Notes: generated by a model from the letters alone, not told the origin. 64,000 nucleotides of DNA from Pseudocalidococcus azoricus BACA0444 (GCF_031729055.1 NZ_JAVMIP010000004.1:62001-126000), one strand, 5' to 3'; shown: positions 38,526-47,736, counted from the first letter of the stretch. Translations and numbers: made by a program.

Positions 38526-39425
38526 ATGGCCTACGACAACCTCTGTAAATCCCTCGTAGAAAGTAACCCCAGGCCCTTTGTCACGTGGCTATTAGGAGAA
38601 TCTGTCACTGAAATTAACATTCTCAAAACCGAACTATCCGTGGAACCGATCCGGGCCGATTTTGTTAGCTTTTTAGAAGTTGGCAATCAAATCTTACATC
38701 TCGAATTTCAAACCCAAGCCGACCCCGAAATGCCTTTACGAATGCTCGATTACTACACCCGGCTTTATCGCCAATACCGCCGGCCGGTCAGACAAATTGT
38801 TTTATTTCTCAGAGAAACAAGCTCAACTGGTGTCCAAGTAGACTTTTTTGAATCCGCCAGCACCCGGCATCACTATCAAGTCATTCGATTATGGGAAGTG
38901 GCAGCCACAAAACTCCTAGCATTTCCGACCCTGTGGCCCCTGGCAATTTTGGCAAAAACCGAAAACCCCGATAACCTATTAACTGATGTTACTCAGCGAT
39001 TAGAAACCTTAGAAAACCGAGAATTACGACTGAGTTTAACAACCTACACCTACTTGTTGGGTGGGCTAAAGTTTAAGAAAGAGATGTTACAGCAACTACT
39101 ACGGGAGGAGATTATGCGGGAATCTGTTACCTATCGGGAGCTAGTGGAAAGCAGTGAACAACGGGGACTTCAGCTAGGACTTCAACAAGGGATTCAACAA
39201 GGGATTCAACGTGGACGGCAAGAAGGGCGGCAAGAAGGACGACAAGAAGGTGAGGTTTTGCTAACCCTGCGGCTACTCCAGCATAAATTTGGCCCCCTGT
39301 CAGACGATCTCAGACAGCAGATTTGCAGTCTTGGCATTCCGCAACTAGAGAGTTTGGCTGAAGCCCTTTTAGACTTTCAAACCCCCACCGACCTGGCCAC
39401 ATGGCTAAACCAGACCCCGAACTAA
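38526..39425 (+). CDS. Rpn-family PD-(D/E)XK nuclease
   Basis: 299-residue protein of the Rpn / putative transposase family (also DUF4351-containing), linked to recombination-promoting endonuclease activity. The nuclease core shows ADFVSFLEVGNQILHLEFQTQ (Asp and the E-x-Q form of the catalytic motif, about residues 43-63) followed by R-M-L-D-Y-Y-T-R-L-Y. Near residue 220-245 there is a run of short repeats (Q-Q-G-I, then R-Q-E-G), and the C-terminal 50 residues match the DUF4351 type. Usually multi-copy and rapidly turning over. It is divergent from carB. Confidence 0.88.
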   Translation: MAYDNLCKSLVESNPRPFVTWLLGESVTEINILKTELSVEPIRADFVSFLEVGNQILHLEFQTQADPEMPLRMLDYYTRLYRQYRRPVRQIVLFLRETSSTGVQVDFFESASTRHHYQVIRLWEVAATKLLAFPTLWPLAILAKTENPDNLLTDVTQRLETLENRELRLSLTTYTYLLGGLKFKKEMLQQLLREEIMRESVTYRELVESSEQRGLQLGLQQGIQQGIQRGRQEGRQEGRQEGEVLLTLRLLQHKFGPLSDDLRQQICSLGIPQLESLAEALLDFQTPTDLATWLNQTPN

Positions 39426-39540
39426 ATAAACTAAATCCAGTCAAGTAATTTGTCCATCAGGCTGAAATGCTGGCTCACTGATTGTTTTCTGAGTGACTTT
39501 GGCGACTGTAACGATCCGAATAAATGATTTGCCCCAGTAA

Positions 39541-39645
39541 TATAGCACTACGCATTTAAGGCTAGATAAGAACAAGGGAGGAAATACTTTTTAGGCAATG
39601 CTTATAAGATTTCGATTCTCTTAGAACAGTCTGCGTAATGCTATA
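39541..39645 (-). mobile_element. 105-bp MITE, copy D (inverted)
   Basis: Exactly 105 bases. Read on the minus strand it begins TATAGCATTACGCAGACTG, like the left end of copies B and E, and ends in TAGTGCTATA. The interior aligns to the family over its whole length but is more diverged than B and E. It ends directly at a second inverted repeat (39641-39690). Confidence 0.8.
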
Positions 39646-39690
39646 GCAGTGATTAGGCATGGAGATTTTAGCACTACCCAACTGCTATAG
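39641..39690. repeat. 50-bp inverted repeat, 10-bp arms
   Basis: CTATAGCAGT at 39641-39650 is the exact reverse complement of ACTGCTATAG at 39681-39690. The left arm overlaps the end of MITE copy D and the right arm overlaps the start of the 147-bp element. The sequence ACTGCTATA recurs at 39824-39832. Confidence 0.6.
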
Positions 39691-39832
39691 TAAACAGTAA
39701 TGATTCGTGAGAATAGCCCAGAATTATCTATCCCTGCAAAGTCTTGGTTTTATCCTAGGCTCAACGAGGGGGGATTCTTTACCAAGGCTTCTGATGATCA
39801 GTCATTCTCACAAATAAAGACGGACTGCTATA
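39686..39832. mobile_element. 147-bp element with imperfect ~28-bp ends
   Basis: The left end (TATAGTAAACAGTAATG and on to ATTCGTGAGAAT, 39686-39715) and the reverse complement of the right end (TATAGCAGTCCGTCTTT and on to ATTTGTGAGAAT, 39803-39832) align over about 28 bases with roughly two-thirds identity. The inner ATTCGTGAGAAT / ATTCTCACAAAT pair is nearly perfect. There is no coding capacity. It is probably a third miniature element family, ending 4 bases before the truncated RTX frame. Confidence 0.5.
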
Positions 39833-39836
39833 TAGT

Positions 39837-40631
39837 TTGACGAACAATGTTGAAAATTTGATCCTGACGGGAATCAGTGATATTAACGGAACTGGGAATG
39901 CCCTCAATAACACCATCATCGGCAATGCGGGCATTAACACACTCAATGGTGGGATGGGTGATGACTATTTAGATGGTGGGGCTGGGGCTGATAATCTTGT
40001 CGGTGGGATCGGTAACGATACTTATTTAGTGGACAACATTGGCGATCTAGTCACGGAGACTTCCACTATAACCACTGAGATTGACACCGTTTATGCTTCA
40101 GTCACCCATACCCTGACCAGCAATGTGGAAAATCTGTTTTTGACGGGCACATCTGCTCTCAGCGGCACAGGAAATGCTTTGGCGAATACCATGACGGGCA
40201 ATACAGGCAATAATACTTTGGATGGAAGTTTTGGGGCAGATGTTCTTTTAGGTGGGGATGGCAGCGATCTGTTAATTGGGGGGGCTGGGAACGATAATCT
40301 TACGGGTAGCAACGGGAATGACTTTTTCCGGTTTAATGCCCCTACCGAAGGGATTGATACCCTTACGGATTTCAGTAAAGTGTCTGGGAATACGGATAAG
40401 ATTCACATCCTTGGTAGTGGGTTTGGCGGTGGTTTATTACTAGGTACATTGGCTTCGTCTCGGTTTATTCTGGGTACGGCGGCCACTAACACCAGTCAGC
40501 GGTTTATTTATGACCAGGGAACAGGCAGCTTGTTCTTTGATGTGGATGGCTTAGGGGGAACAGCTCAGGCACAAATTGCCACTTTGACTAGCCTGCCTAG
40601 CTTGACCGCCAGTGATATTGTCGTTATTTAG
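39837..40631 (+). pseudogene. 5'-truncated RTX calcium-binding repeat protein
   Basis: 264 codons of the C-terminal part of a hemolysin-type protein. It shows repeated N-x-L-x-L-T-G-x-x-x-x-x-G-T-G-N-x-x-x-N segments and nonapeptide repeats (GGxGxDxL/Y) such as GGAGADNLVGGIGNDTY and GGAGNDNLTGSNGNDFF. A peptidase-M10-type C-terminal secretion region follows, ending SLTASDIVVI. A TAG stop lies directly before the frame and only a TTG is available as a start. There is no N-terminal effector domain, so this is a truncated gene bordered by mobile elements at 39541-39832. Confidence 0.75.
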
Positions 40632-40725
40632 AATCTCTGTCCTGGCCAGATTTATTCCCATCCATCTTGGGTCGATAGTTTAGCCGTTAAGTTTGACTCC
40701 TGATATTCTGTTGATTCTCAACTAG

Positions 40726-40758
40726 GGGCCTAGATCTTCATTGATCTGGCCCTTTTTT
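40726..40758 (+). terminator. Rho-independent terminator
   Basis: GGGCC-T-AGATC, a TTCATT loop, GATCTGGCCC, then six T residues. The stem pairs 10 bases with one bulged T. It lies 95 bases after the RTX frame, so the original RTX gene was probably an independent transcription unit. Confidence 0.8.
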
Positions 40759-40948
40759 GGTGGTTGAGATTCTAAGGGATGAGTTCCGGGGCCTAGCTGC
40801 CCTGGTCAATTTTTATCCTAACAATAATAATTTAGCTATACCCCTTGTCAGTGAAAATTTGACTCTTCAACCTAAAGAAATATTGAGTTGGTTTATTGCA
40901 CGATTGAAAGGGGCCTGTCTCGAAACCAAATGCCCTGACCCCGTTTAA
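40757..40948 (+). CDS. Doubtful 63-codon ORF
   Basis: Open frame with a TTG start that lies on the T-run of the terminator. The product is moderately protein-like but matches no family I recognise. It ends 31 bases before the DUF5615 relic and might be a remnant of that gene's partner. Confidence 0.2.
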   Translation: MVVEILRDEFRGLAALVNFYPNNNNLAIPLVSENLTLQPKEILSWFIARLKGACLETKCPDPV

Positions 40949-40979
40949 CTATCCGAATTAAAAGTGCTTCGGGCCTGTA

Positions 40980-41123
40980 ATGAAGCTCTTTGCAAGTATT
41001 TATACTAACGAGGACATTTCCGGACTGGTTTCCACTTTACTCAGAACTCGTGGTTTTAATGTCTTAACCGTGCAGGAGGTAGGAAATATTTCTAACAATA
41101 GTAAAGAACAACTTTATGTCTGA
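40980..41123 (+). pseudogene. Truncated DUF5615 PIN-like toxin gene
   Basis: 47 codons from ATG 40980 with the typical DUF5615 start: MKLFASIYTNEDISGLVSTL, then LLRTRGFNVLTVQEVG. Full members are about 110-120 residues and carry more conserved acids downstream, where here a TGA ends the frame. DUF5615 proteins usually pair with a DUF433 protein; a broken DUF433 gene lies 7 kb away at 47740. The gene is a remnant. Confidence 0.6.
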
Positions 41124-41238
41124 TCTCTGCACATTCCTAAGGAAATAGTCTTTATAAAAAATTGGCCTGGGAATGCTTATCCCGTTCAAAGGATTCACAC
41201 AACCAGGCCCCGTTCAAGAACTTTTAAATTAGGAGAAC

Positions 41239-43254
41239 CTAACCTAAGAGAGCTTCGGCCTTAGCCAAAACATTCTCCACCGAGAAGCCAAATTTCTCCA
41301 TAACTACACCACCGGGAGCAGAAGCCCCAAAGCGATCAATGCTGACCGTATCGCCTTCCGTCCCAACATATTTATGCCAGCCAAAGCTCGAACCAGCCTC
41401 CACAGATAACCGCTTGGTCACGGCTTTCGGCAAGACAGACTCTTTATAAGCTGCATCTTGGGCTTCAAACAAGTCAAAGGAGGGCATCGAAACCACCCGG
41501 ACTTTTTTACCCGCAGCCGTTAATTTCTCAGCTGCCGTTGTGCAAAGATTCAATTCCGACCCTGTGCCGATCAAAATCAATTCCGGCGTGCCATCACAAT
41601 CCGCCACCACATAGGCCCCTTTGGTCACTCCTTCAATGGAGGTTGCATCTAAGTTAGGCAAGTTTTGCCGGGAGAAAGCTAAAAGGGTGGGTTTGTGTTC
41701 CTTGGCCTGGTTAATCGCCACATAGTAGGCCCCAGACGCTTCGGTACCATCGGCCGGCCGGATCACGGTTAAGTTGGGAATTGCCCGTAAAGACGCTAGA
41801 GTTTCAATCGGTTGGTGGGTGGGGCCGTCTTCCCCTTGGCCAATCGAGTCGTGGGTCATCACCCAAATCACACCGGCCTCAGACAACGCAGATAAGCGAA
41901 TTGCCGCCCGCATATAGTCGGTGAAGATTAAGAAGGTAGCTCCGTAGGGAATCAAGCCCGAACCATGCAAGGCAATCCCGTTACAGATGGCACCCATGGC
42001 GTGTTCCCGCACCCCAAAGTGGATATTCCGGTTTTGGTATTGCCCTTTTTGGAAATCCCCATAGCCCTTGATCTCGGTCAAGTTGGAGTGGGTCAAGTCC
42101 GCCGAGCCGCCAATCAATTCCGGTAACACAGGTGCAAGTTTATTCAAGCAGGTTTCAGAATGCTTCCGGGTCGGGAGGGCCTTATCAGCAGCGGTGTAGG
42201 TCGGCAGCACACTATCCCAATTGGGGGGTAACTGCCCAGAAATTTGCCGCTCAAAGGCCGCCGCTTCTGCTGGATACTTGGCTTTGTATTGGGCATAGGT
42301 GGATTGCCATTCAGCCTCGTAGCTGGCTCCCCGTTCAACGGCTTTGCGCATATGGGACAAGGCATCAGCCGGAACTTCAAAGGGGGCAAATTCCCACCCC
42401 AAGTTTTCCCGCATTAACTTGACTTCATCACCACCCAAGGCCGCACCGTGCACCCCGGCTGTATTGGCCTTGTTAGGGGAGCCATAACCAATCGTGGTCG
42501 TGACTTTAATCATGGTCGGTTTGTCGGTGACGGATTTAGCGGTTTCGATGGCTTTGGCAATGGCCGCAATATCGGTGTTGCCGTTTTCCACATGGAGGAC
42601 GTGCCAACCGTAGGCTTCAAACCGCTTGGAAACATCTTCCGTAAAGGCCACATCGGTGGAGCCATCAATGGAAATGTGGTTGTCGTCATAGAGGGCGATT
42701 AGTTTACCCAGGCCCCAGTGACCGGCAATCGAGGCCGCTTCTCCAGAAATCCCTTCCATGTTGCAGCCATCACCCAAAATCACATAGGTGTAATGGTCAA
42801 CTAATTTGCAGTCAGGCTTGTTATAGGTGGCGGCTAAATGGGCTTCGGCAACGGCTAACCCAACCGCATTGGCAATGCCTTGACCGAGGGGGCCCGTGGT
42901 GACTTCTACACCCGCCGTTTCAAAGTTTTCGGGGTGGCCGGGGGTGCGAGATTTCCACTGCCGAAAGTTTTTGATATCGTCAATCGAGACACTGTCATAG
43001 CCTGTCAAATAGAGCAGGGCATACTGGAGCATACTGCCATGGCCGGCGGACAAAACAAACCGATCTCGATTAAACCACTGGGGATTTTTCGGGTTAAACC
43101 GCATGAATTGGTCAAAGAGGATAAACCCCATTGGCGCGGCTCCCATGGGTAAACCGGGGTGACCAGACTTGGCCTTTTCCACGGCATCAACCGCAAGAAA
43201 GCGAATGGAGTTAATACAAAGTTCTTCGAGGGACTGAGTAGTGGCGACTGGCAT
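41239..43254 (-). CDS. tkt: Transketolase
   Basis: 671-residue thiamine-diphosphate enzyme of the Calvin cycle and pentose phosphate pathway; moves two-carbon units between sugar phosphates. The N-terminal half carries [12 protein letters not shown], the ThDP motif GDGCNMEG...N-H-I-S and [10 protein letters not shown]. The pyrimidine domain has [18 protein letters not shown], and the phosphate-binding region has [18 protein letters not shown]. Full length, cytosolic. The start ATG 43254 gives [12 protein letters not shown]. It is a single gene; about 200 bases upstream (43255-43454) hold no gene and presumably the promoter. Confidence 0.97.
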   Translation of the reverse strand: MPVATTQSLEELCINSIRFLAVDAVEKAKSGHPGLPMGAAPMGFILFDQFMRFNPKNPQWFNRDRFVLSAGHGSMLQYALLYLTGYDSVSIDDIKNFRQWKSRTPGHPENFETAGVEVTTGPLGQGIANAVGLAVAEAHLAATYNKPDCKLVDHYTYVILGDGCNMEGISGEAASIAGHWGLGKLIALYDDNHISIDGSTDVAFTEDVSKRFEAYGWHVLHVENGNTDIAAIAKAIETAKSVTDKPTMIKVTTTIGYGSPNKANTAGVHGAALGGDEVKLMRENLGWEFAPFEVPADALSHMRKAVERGASYEAEWQSTYAQYKAKYPAEAAAFERQISGQLPPNWDSVLPTYTAADKALPTRKHSETCLNKLAPVLPELIGGSADLTHSNLTEIKGYGDFQKGQYQNRNIHFGVREHAMGAICNGIALHGSGLIPYGATFLIFTDYMRAAIRLSALSEAGVIWVMTHDSIGQGEDGPTHQPIETLASLRAIPNLTVIRPADGTEASGAYYVAINQAKEHKPTLLAFSRQNLPNLDATSIEGVTKGAYVVADCDGTPELILIGTGSELNLCTTAAEKLTAAGKKVRVVSMPSFDLFEAQDAAYKESVLPKAVTKRLSVEAGSSFGWHKYVGTEGDTVSIDRFGASAPGGVVMEKFGFSVENVLAKAEALLG

Positions 43255-43454
43255 GATGCTTCTGGAGTGGGGTATGTGGACAACGAGAGGGAAAATTACG
43301 GATCAATCCCAGGCCATTCCGAGGGAAAACTTAGGATGACTTATAGTAGGTAATAATACTTAACAATGCAGGGCTGATCAATCTATCCCAAGGGTATCAT
43401 GGACTGTCTCTCCCTCAACTCTGGAAAAATATCGGGCAGATCAAGGTAGATGAC

Positions 43455-44039
43455 CTATTCAAAGCAAAGGGGGGCAAACAGGTTCGCAACGGGCAGGGAA
43501 AATCCTCTAATGACATCCTCGCCATCGAGAACATCCCCTGACTTCAGGAGCCGATCTGGTTCTTGGGCAGAGTGATAGGTCAACACAAAATGTTCGTTGG
43601 GATTAACCACCCACACCAGCCGGGAGCCATTGTCAAAATACTCAACCAACTTTTGATGCATCTCTTCTACAGTGTTGCCAGGAGACAGTATTTCAACCGC
43701 TAGGTCTGGTGCACCCTCAAGAAAACCAGCAGGCAACTGCCTCATCCCCCGCAACCGTTCCTTGGCAAAGAAAGAAATATCAGGTGAGCGTTTATTCCCG
43801 CTTTTCATCTTGAAGGCTGTGCTGGAGTCAAATAATATTCCGAGTTGTTGGTCATTGACTGCACCAAATAGAGCGGAACTGAGAATTATGGCAATTTGAC
43901 CATGTATGGCTTCTGAATTTCCCATGTCCACTAATTCTCCGTTGACGATTTCATAGTGATGTCCGTCTTGAGGCAGGGCCATGAAGGCTTCATCTGTCCA
44001 GGCCTGGTTCTCAATTTTTAATTCACCAACGATAGACAT
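43455..44039 (-). CDS. Uma2-family endonuclease
   Basis: 194-residue protein of the Uma2/DUF820 family, which has a restriction-endonuclease-like fold and is highly multiplied in cyanobacteria. The conserved segments are G-x-H-Y-E-I-V-N-G-E-L-V-D, SPDISFF, PDLAVEILSPGNTVEEM and YFDNGSRLVWVVNP. A GGAGG sequence precedes the ATG. The biological role is not established. A truncated DUF6883-like frame (44071-44187) lies just upstream on the same strand. Confidence 0.9.
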   Translation of the reverse strand: MSIVGELKIENQAWTDEAFMALPQDGHHYEIVNGELVDMGNSEAIHGQIAIILSSALFGAVNDQQLGILFDSSTAFKMKSGNKRSPDISFFAKERLRGMRQLPAGFLEGAPDLAVEILSPGNTVEEMHQKLVEYFDNGSRLVWVVNPNEHFVLTYHSAQEPDRLLKSGDVLDGEDVIRGFSLPVANLFAPLCFE

Positions 44040-44070
44040 ATATCACCTCCTAGCCGGTGTCATGTGGCCC

Positions 44071-44187
44071 TTAGGCTGAAGCAAAAACTCTGGCCTGATC
44101 CTTGCCCAACAGATGATCAGGGTGCAAGCAATCACCTGTGAGCTTTTCGATTGGAATGATGGCAAACTCCCCATGAGGTAGCTTCAT
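44071..44187 (-). pseudogene. Truncated DUF6883-like gene
   Basis: 38 codons from ATG 44187: MKLPHGEFAIIPIEKLTGDC, then LHPDHLLGKDQARVFASA and a TAA. It resembles the N-terminus of DUF6883 proteins (motif C-L-N-P-x-H-x-x-G-K-x-K-A-R-V-F), which are about 110 residues. The rest is missing, so this is a remnant. Such proteins often lie in toxin-antitoxin-like pairs. The 136 bases between here and the MFS gene hold nothing I recognise besides the MFS ribosome-binding site. Confidence 0.5.
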
Positions 44188-44323
44188 CAGACTGGCCAAA
44201 CCTAGGAATAATTATAGGCATTGCCCCTATTACTGCCAGATTAGCCAGGCCAGGGGATGATACTTAAAGGCCATATTTTTAGCCCTGGTTGCAAATCATG
44301 ATCAGCAAGGAGGAGGTGTCCCG

Positions 44324-45736
44324 ATGGTGAGTCGTCCCATGACAAAGCCCTTAACAGTTGGAGAAAAGCTGGCTTTTGGGGCCGGGGACTTAGGCACAGC
44401 CATTACGGCCAACATTCTTGTCTTTTTTCTGCTGATCTTTTTTACCAATGTGGCGGGGATGAATGCCGGCCTGGCAGGTAGTGTCCTGATGATTGGCAAA
44501 ATTTGGGATGCAATTAACGATCCAATTATTGGGGTCTTAAGTGACCGCACCAAAAATGCCCGTTGGGGTCGCCGTCATTCCTGGATGTTTTGGGGGGCCA
44601 TTCCCTTTGGCTTGACCTTCTTTCTGCAATGGATCATTCCCACCGATAACCAATGGGTACTATTTGCCTATTACGTCTTGGTTGGGATTTTGTTTAATAC
44701 CTGTTATACCGCTGTGAACTTACCCTACACGGCGATGACCCCAGAGATGACCCAAGACTATAACGAGCGCACTAGCCTAAATAGTTTTCGGTTTACGTTT
44801 TCCATTGGTGGCAGTATTGGCTCACTGCTTTTAGCCCAGGTCATTTTTCAGCAGGTGAAAGACCCCGTTAACCAATATCTGATCATTGGCCTGGTCACGG
44901 CGATTATTTCGGTGTTGCCTTTGTATTGGTGTATTTTCGGCACCCGCAACCGGATTAAAGCTGCTGAAGCCATTCATTTAGCTGCCCCTGTCCAAGCGCA
45001 AATTCCCTATCGGCAACAACTCAAGCTGGTGTTTAGCAATCGGCCTTTTGTCTATGTGATGGGGATTTATTTGTGTTCTTGGTTGGCAGTGCAAATTACG
45101 GCTTCGATGATTGCGTTTTTTGTCATTGATTGGATGAAACTGCCTGCGGCGGCGGCAACTCAGGTGGCTTTGGCAGTGCAGGGAACAGCGTTGGTGATGT
45201 TATTTGCCTGGAGTTGGTTTAGTAAACGCTATGGCAAAAAGGCGGTCTATTTCTTTGGGATGGTGATTTGGATGATTGCCCAGGCCGGGTTATTTTTCTT
45301 GCAGCCCCATCAAGTCGGGTTAATGTATGGGATGGCAATTTTGGCGGGGGTTGGGGTTTCCACGGCCTATTTAATTCCTTGGTCTATGATTCCCGATGTG
45401 GTGGATTTGGATGAACTCAATACGGGACAACGGCGGGAAGGGATTTTCTATGGCTTTATGGTGCTGTTGCAAAAAATGGGGCTGGCCTTTGGGTTATTTA
45501 TTGTTGGGCAAGGGTTAAATTTTGCCGGATTTATTTCCTCGGGGCCTGGAGACACTCCACCAATTCAACCGGACTCTGCCTTATTAGCCATTCGGTTAGC
45601 CATTGGGCCAGTTCCGACTGTGTTTTTAGCCTTGGGGATTGTCTTGGCCTATCTCTATCCCATTACTCAGGAATACCACACCCAAATTCTCCTGCAACTC
45701 CAATCACGGCACCAGGCCAACGCGGAAGAGGGCTAA
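44324..45736 (+). CDS. MFS sugar:cation symporter (GPH/MelB type)
   Basis: 470-residue transporter with 12 predicted membrane segments, of the glycoside-pentoside-hexuronide:cation symporter family. The family signature is seen in loop 2-3: WDAINDPIIGVLSDRTKNARWGRRHSW. The N-terminal L-A-F-G-A-G-D-L segment is also typical. It probably imports a glycoside or sugar with sodium or protons across the plasma membrane; the substrate is not predictable. The ATG is preceded by a strong AAGGAGGAGG ribosome-binding site. It converges with metF, 15 bases apart. Confidence 0.92.
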   Translation: MVSRPMTKPLTVGEKLAFGAGDLGTAITANILVFFLLIFFTNVAGMNAGLAGSVLMIGKIWDAINDPIIGVLSDRTKNARWGRRHSWMFWGAIPFGLTFFLQWIIPTDNQWVLFAYYVLVGILFNTCYTAVNLPYTAMTPEMTQDYNERTSLNSFRFTFSIGGSIGSLLLAQVIFQQVKDPVNQYLIIGLVTAIISVLPLYWCIFGTRNRIKAAEAIHLAAPVQAQIPYRQQLKLVFSNRPFVYVMGIYLCSWLAVQITASMIAFFVIDWMKLPAAAATQVALAVQGTALVMLFAWSWFSKRYGKKAVYFFGMVIWMIAQAGLFFLQPHQVGLMYGMAILAGVGVSTAYLIPWSMIPDVVDLDELNTGQRREGIFYGFMVLLQKMGLAFGLFIVGQGLNFAGFISSGPGDTPPIQPDSALLAIRLAIGPVPTVFLALGIVLAYLYPITQEYHTQILLQLQSRHQANAEEG

Positions 45737-45751
45737 CCCCAAAATCTCGAC

Positions 45752-46654
45752 TTAGGCTACGGGGGGAATATTGGCCAGGTCAAGAATTTGCGGAATCAGA
45801 TCTTCCCGGCGCACAGCCATTAAATGCACCCCCTGGCATAGGTGTTGGGCCTGTTGGACTTGTTCGGCGGCAATTTTGATTCCTTCTTGCAATGGCTCCG
45901 GGGCCTGGGCTAAACGGTTAATAATCGCATCTGGAATATGAACTCCTGGAACGGCTCGGTTAATAAATTGGGCATTTTTCGCTGACTTGAGTAGAAAAAT
46001 ACCCGCTAAGATGGGTTTCCCGCAACCTAAGGCAATTTGATTCATAAATTTATCGAGGCGATCAAAATCCGTAATCAACTGGCTCTGGAAAAACTGGGCC
46101 CCGGCGGCTAGTTTGCGCTCAAAGCGTTGTTGCAGGCCAGACCAACTAGGAGACTGGGGATCAATGGCGGCTCCGGGAAAGAGTTGGGTTTGCTGATCGG
46201 GTAGGGGTTTATCGTTGCTATCTAAGCCTTGATTGAGTTTGCCAATCAGTTGTAGTAAGCGTACTGACTCAAGATCAAATACAGGCCGGGCCTGGGGATG
46301 ATCGCCTGCTTGAATGGGATCCCCAGTTAAGGCCAGCACGTTTTGTACCCCACAAGCCGCCGCCCCCAAGAGATCGGCCTGGAGGGCAATTCGATTTCGA
46401 TCCCGGCAGGCCACTTGATAGATCGGCTCTAAGCCCGCTTGCTTTAACAATATGGCGGCCACTAGGGAACTCATGCGCATCACAGCCCGGCTACCATCGG
46501 TGATATTAATGCCATGAACTCGGTGTTTGAGGAGGTGGGCATTGTCCATCATCTGCTGGGGGTCGCTGCCTTTGGGGGGGCAAACTTCGGCAGTAATTAA
46601 AAATTCTCCCCGTTGAATGGCTTGCTGGAGTCGGGATGGGGGAGTGATGGACAT
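45752..46654 (-). CDS. metF: Methylenetetrahydrofolate reductase
   Basis: 300-residue FAD-dependent enzyme that reduces methylene-tetrahydrofolate to methyl-tetrahydrofolate for methionine synthesis. The TIM-barrel signatures are TAEVCPPKGSD (residues 20-30), GINITDGSRAVMRMSS, YQVACRDRNRIALQADLLGA and ALTGDP. Slightly short but complete at both ends; a LicD-like or bifunctional extension is absent. About 105 gene-free bases separate the start from a 35-bp repeat. Confidence 0.92.
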   Translation of the reverse strand: MSITPPSRLQQAIQRGEFLITAEVCPPKGSDPQQMMDNAHLLKHRVHGINITDGSRAVMRMSSLVAAILLKQAGLEPIYQVACRDRNRIALQADLLGAAACGVQNVLALTGDPIQAGDHPQARPVFDLESVRLLQLIGKLNQGLDSNDKPLPDQQTQLFPGAAIDPQSPSWSGLQQRFERKLAAGAQFFQSQLITDFDRLDKFMNQIALGCGKPILAGIFLLKSAKNAQFINRAVPGVHIPDAIINRLAQAPEPLQEGIKIAAEQVQQAQHLCQGVHLMAVRREDLIPQILDLANIPPVA

Positions 46655-46759
46655 GTGATTAGTTGGGGCTTGAGTCGCGAGATCATCGGGTGCAACCTTG
46701 ATCTTACCGCCTGCGTTGATGGGCGAATTGAATTAATCGAGACTTCTGCAAAGCTCTAA

Positions 46760-46794
46760 TCACTATTGGCTGGGTTAAGGCCTGGGGATGACGT
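46760..46794 (+). repeat. 35-bp direct repeat, left copy
   Basis: TCACTATTGGCTGGGTTAAG and on through CCTGGGGATGACGT. It matches 47737-47771 with 2 mismatches in 35. The two copies are in the same orientation, 977 bases apart, and enclose the HepT/MntA module. Confidence 0.8.
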
Positions 46795-46805
46795 GATAGC
46801 GATCT

Positions 46806-47174
46806 TTAGCATCCAATTTTACCTCTCCATAAAATTAGGTCGAGGCATAGGTTAGGGCCTAGGGTATTAACCAGGCCTGGTAATGCGATCTGGACAGTAT
46901 CCCAAATCACTTGAATATCTAAATCATCATATTCATAGGTTAAACGATTCCGCATTCCAATAATTTGTCGCCAGAATATTTTGGATATTGTAGCTTGAGT
47001 TTCTGGTGAAATCCGCCGAGTCGCTTCTCCGATGATGGTAAATTGGTGCATGACCGTAGCTTGACACATTAAGTCTTGTTCAAATGTTTCCCAGTCGATA
47101 CCTTCAATAAAGCCTTGGGCTAATGTTGCTGCTTCTAACATATCCTCCAGGTAGTTGAATTCACGGGGCAACAT
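46806..47174 (-). CDS. HepT-like (DUF86) toxin with altered active site
   Basis: 122-residue helical protein of the HepT/DUF86 family, the toxin partner of MntA nucleotidyltransferases; HepT proteins are RNases that are inactivated by AMPylation. The family motif is R-x4-6-H-x-Y, commonly G-M-R-N-x-L-x-H-x-Y. Here residues 74-82 read MRNRLTYEY: Arg75, Asn76 and Tyr82 are kept, but the His is replaced by Tyr80. A single C-to-T change would do this. The toxin is therefore likely weak or inactive. It overlaps mntA by 14 bases, as usual for the pair. Confidence 0.85.
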   Translation of the reverse strand: MLPREFNYLEDMLEAATLAQGFIEGIDWETFEQDLMCQATVMHQFTIIGEATRRISPETQATISKIFWRQIIGMRNRLTYEYDDLDIQVIWDTVQIALPGLVNTLGPNLCLDLILWRGKIGC

Positions 47175-47502
47175 AGATCACTTGGGCTGAATTGAAGATA
47201 GACTGGCGACGATTTACGTTTTGACTGTCTTCGATACCCCTACGACTCACTAGGTCAACTTTACGGTGCAAGATTTGCTCAAAATCATCTTGCATATCAA
47301 TCCAATCAAACAGAATCCAGTGAGCATCTTCAGTAAAAGAAACAAGTAGATCAATATCACTCTGATTCGGATTAAAATCATCTCTTAGGATAGAGCCAAA
47401 GACTGTAAGTTCTTTAATTTTCCAATGCTGGAATAACTCAGGAATCTGACTCAGATCAACTAAAGTCTGTATTCTGTGATTTTGAGTTGTGAACATAACC
47501 AT
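47161..47502 (-). CDS. MntA-type nucleotidyltransferase antitoxin
   Basis: 113-residue minimal nucleotidyltransferase. The catalytic pattern GS-(x)-D-x-D is complete: Gly36-Ser37, then Asp49 and Asp51 in SDIDLLV. MntA antitoxins transfer AMP to the Tyr of the HepT R-x4-6-H-x-Y motif, which blocks the RNase. The start is probably one of the first two Met codons (residues 1 or 3). It is the first gene of the pair and is followed with overlap by hepT. Confidence 0.88.
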   Translation of the reverse strand: MVMFTTQNHRIQTLVDLSQIPELFQHWKIKELTVFGSILRDDFNPNQSDIDLLVSFTEDAHWILFDWIDMQDDFEQILHRKVDLVSRRGIEDSQNVNRRQSIFNSAQVIYVAP

Positions 47503-47523
47503 GCATCTCTTGAAAATTACCCA

Positions 47524-47640
47524 TTACAACTCTGATGCTAGAACTTTACCTTCAACAGGTTCATATTCATCTTCCAATAACCAGGCCTGGGCTTCTTCGT
47601 AGCTGGCACAACTAAAAATTAATTTATAATTTTTGCTGGA
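47524..47640 (-). pseudogene. C-terminal fragment of an unidentified small protein
   Basis: Open stretch of 38 codons reading KNYKLIFSCASYEEAQAWLL, then EDEYEPVEGKVLASEL and a TAA. It is protein-like but has no start: a TAA lies immediately upstream. I take it as the tail of a lost gene. Family unknown. Confidence 0.35.
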
Positions 47641-47736
47641 TTATAAATGTGGTAACTACCTGATGGTGAGCTTAACAACAGCAATAAGTAGGGCGGTGTC
47701 AGCATGGCATCCATCCAAACCTCAGCAGAGGCCCAT

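Noticed and set aside
39150..39260. Repeats in the Rpn gene as a CRISPR or VNTR locus outside a gene
   Set aside because: They are in frame inside a coding region and encode a regular linker.
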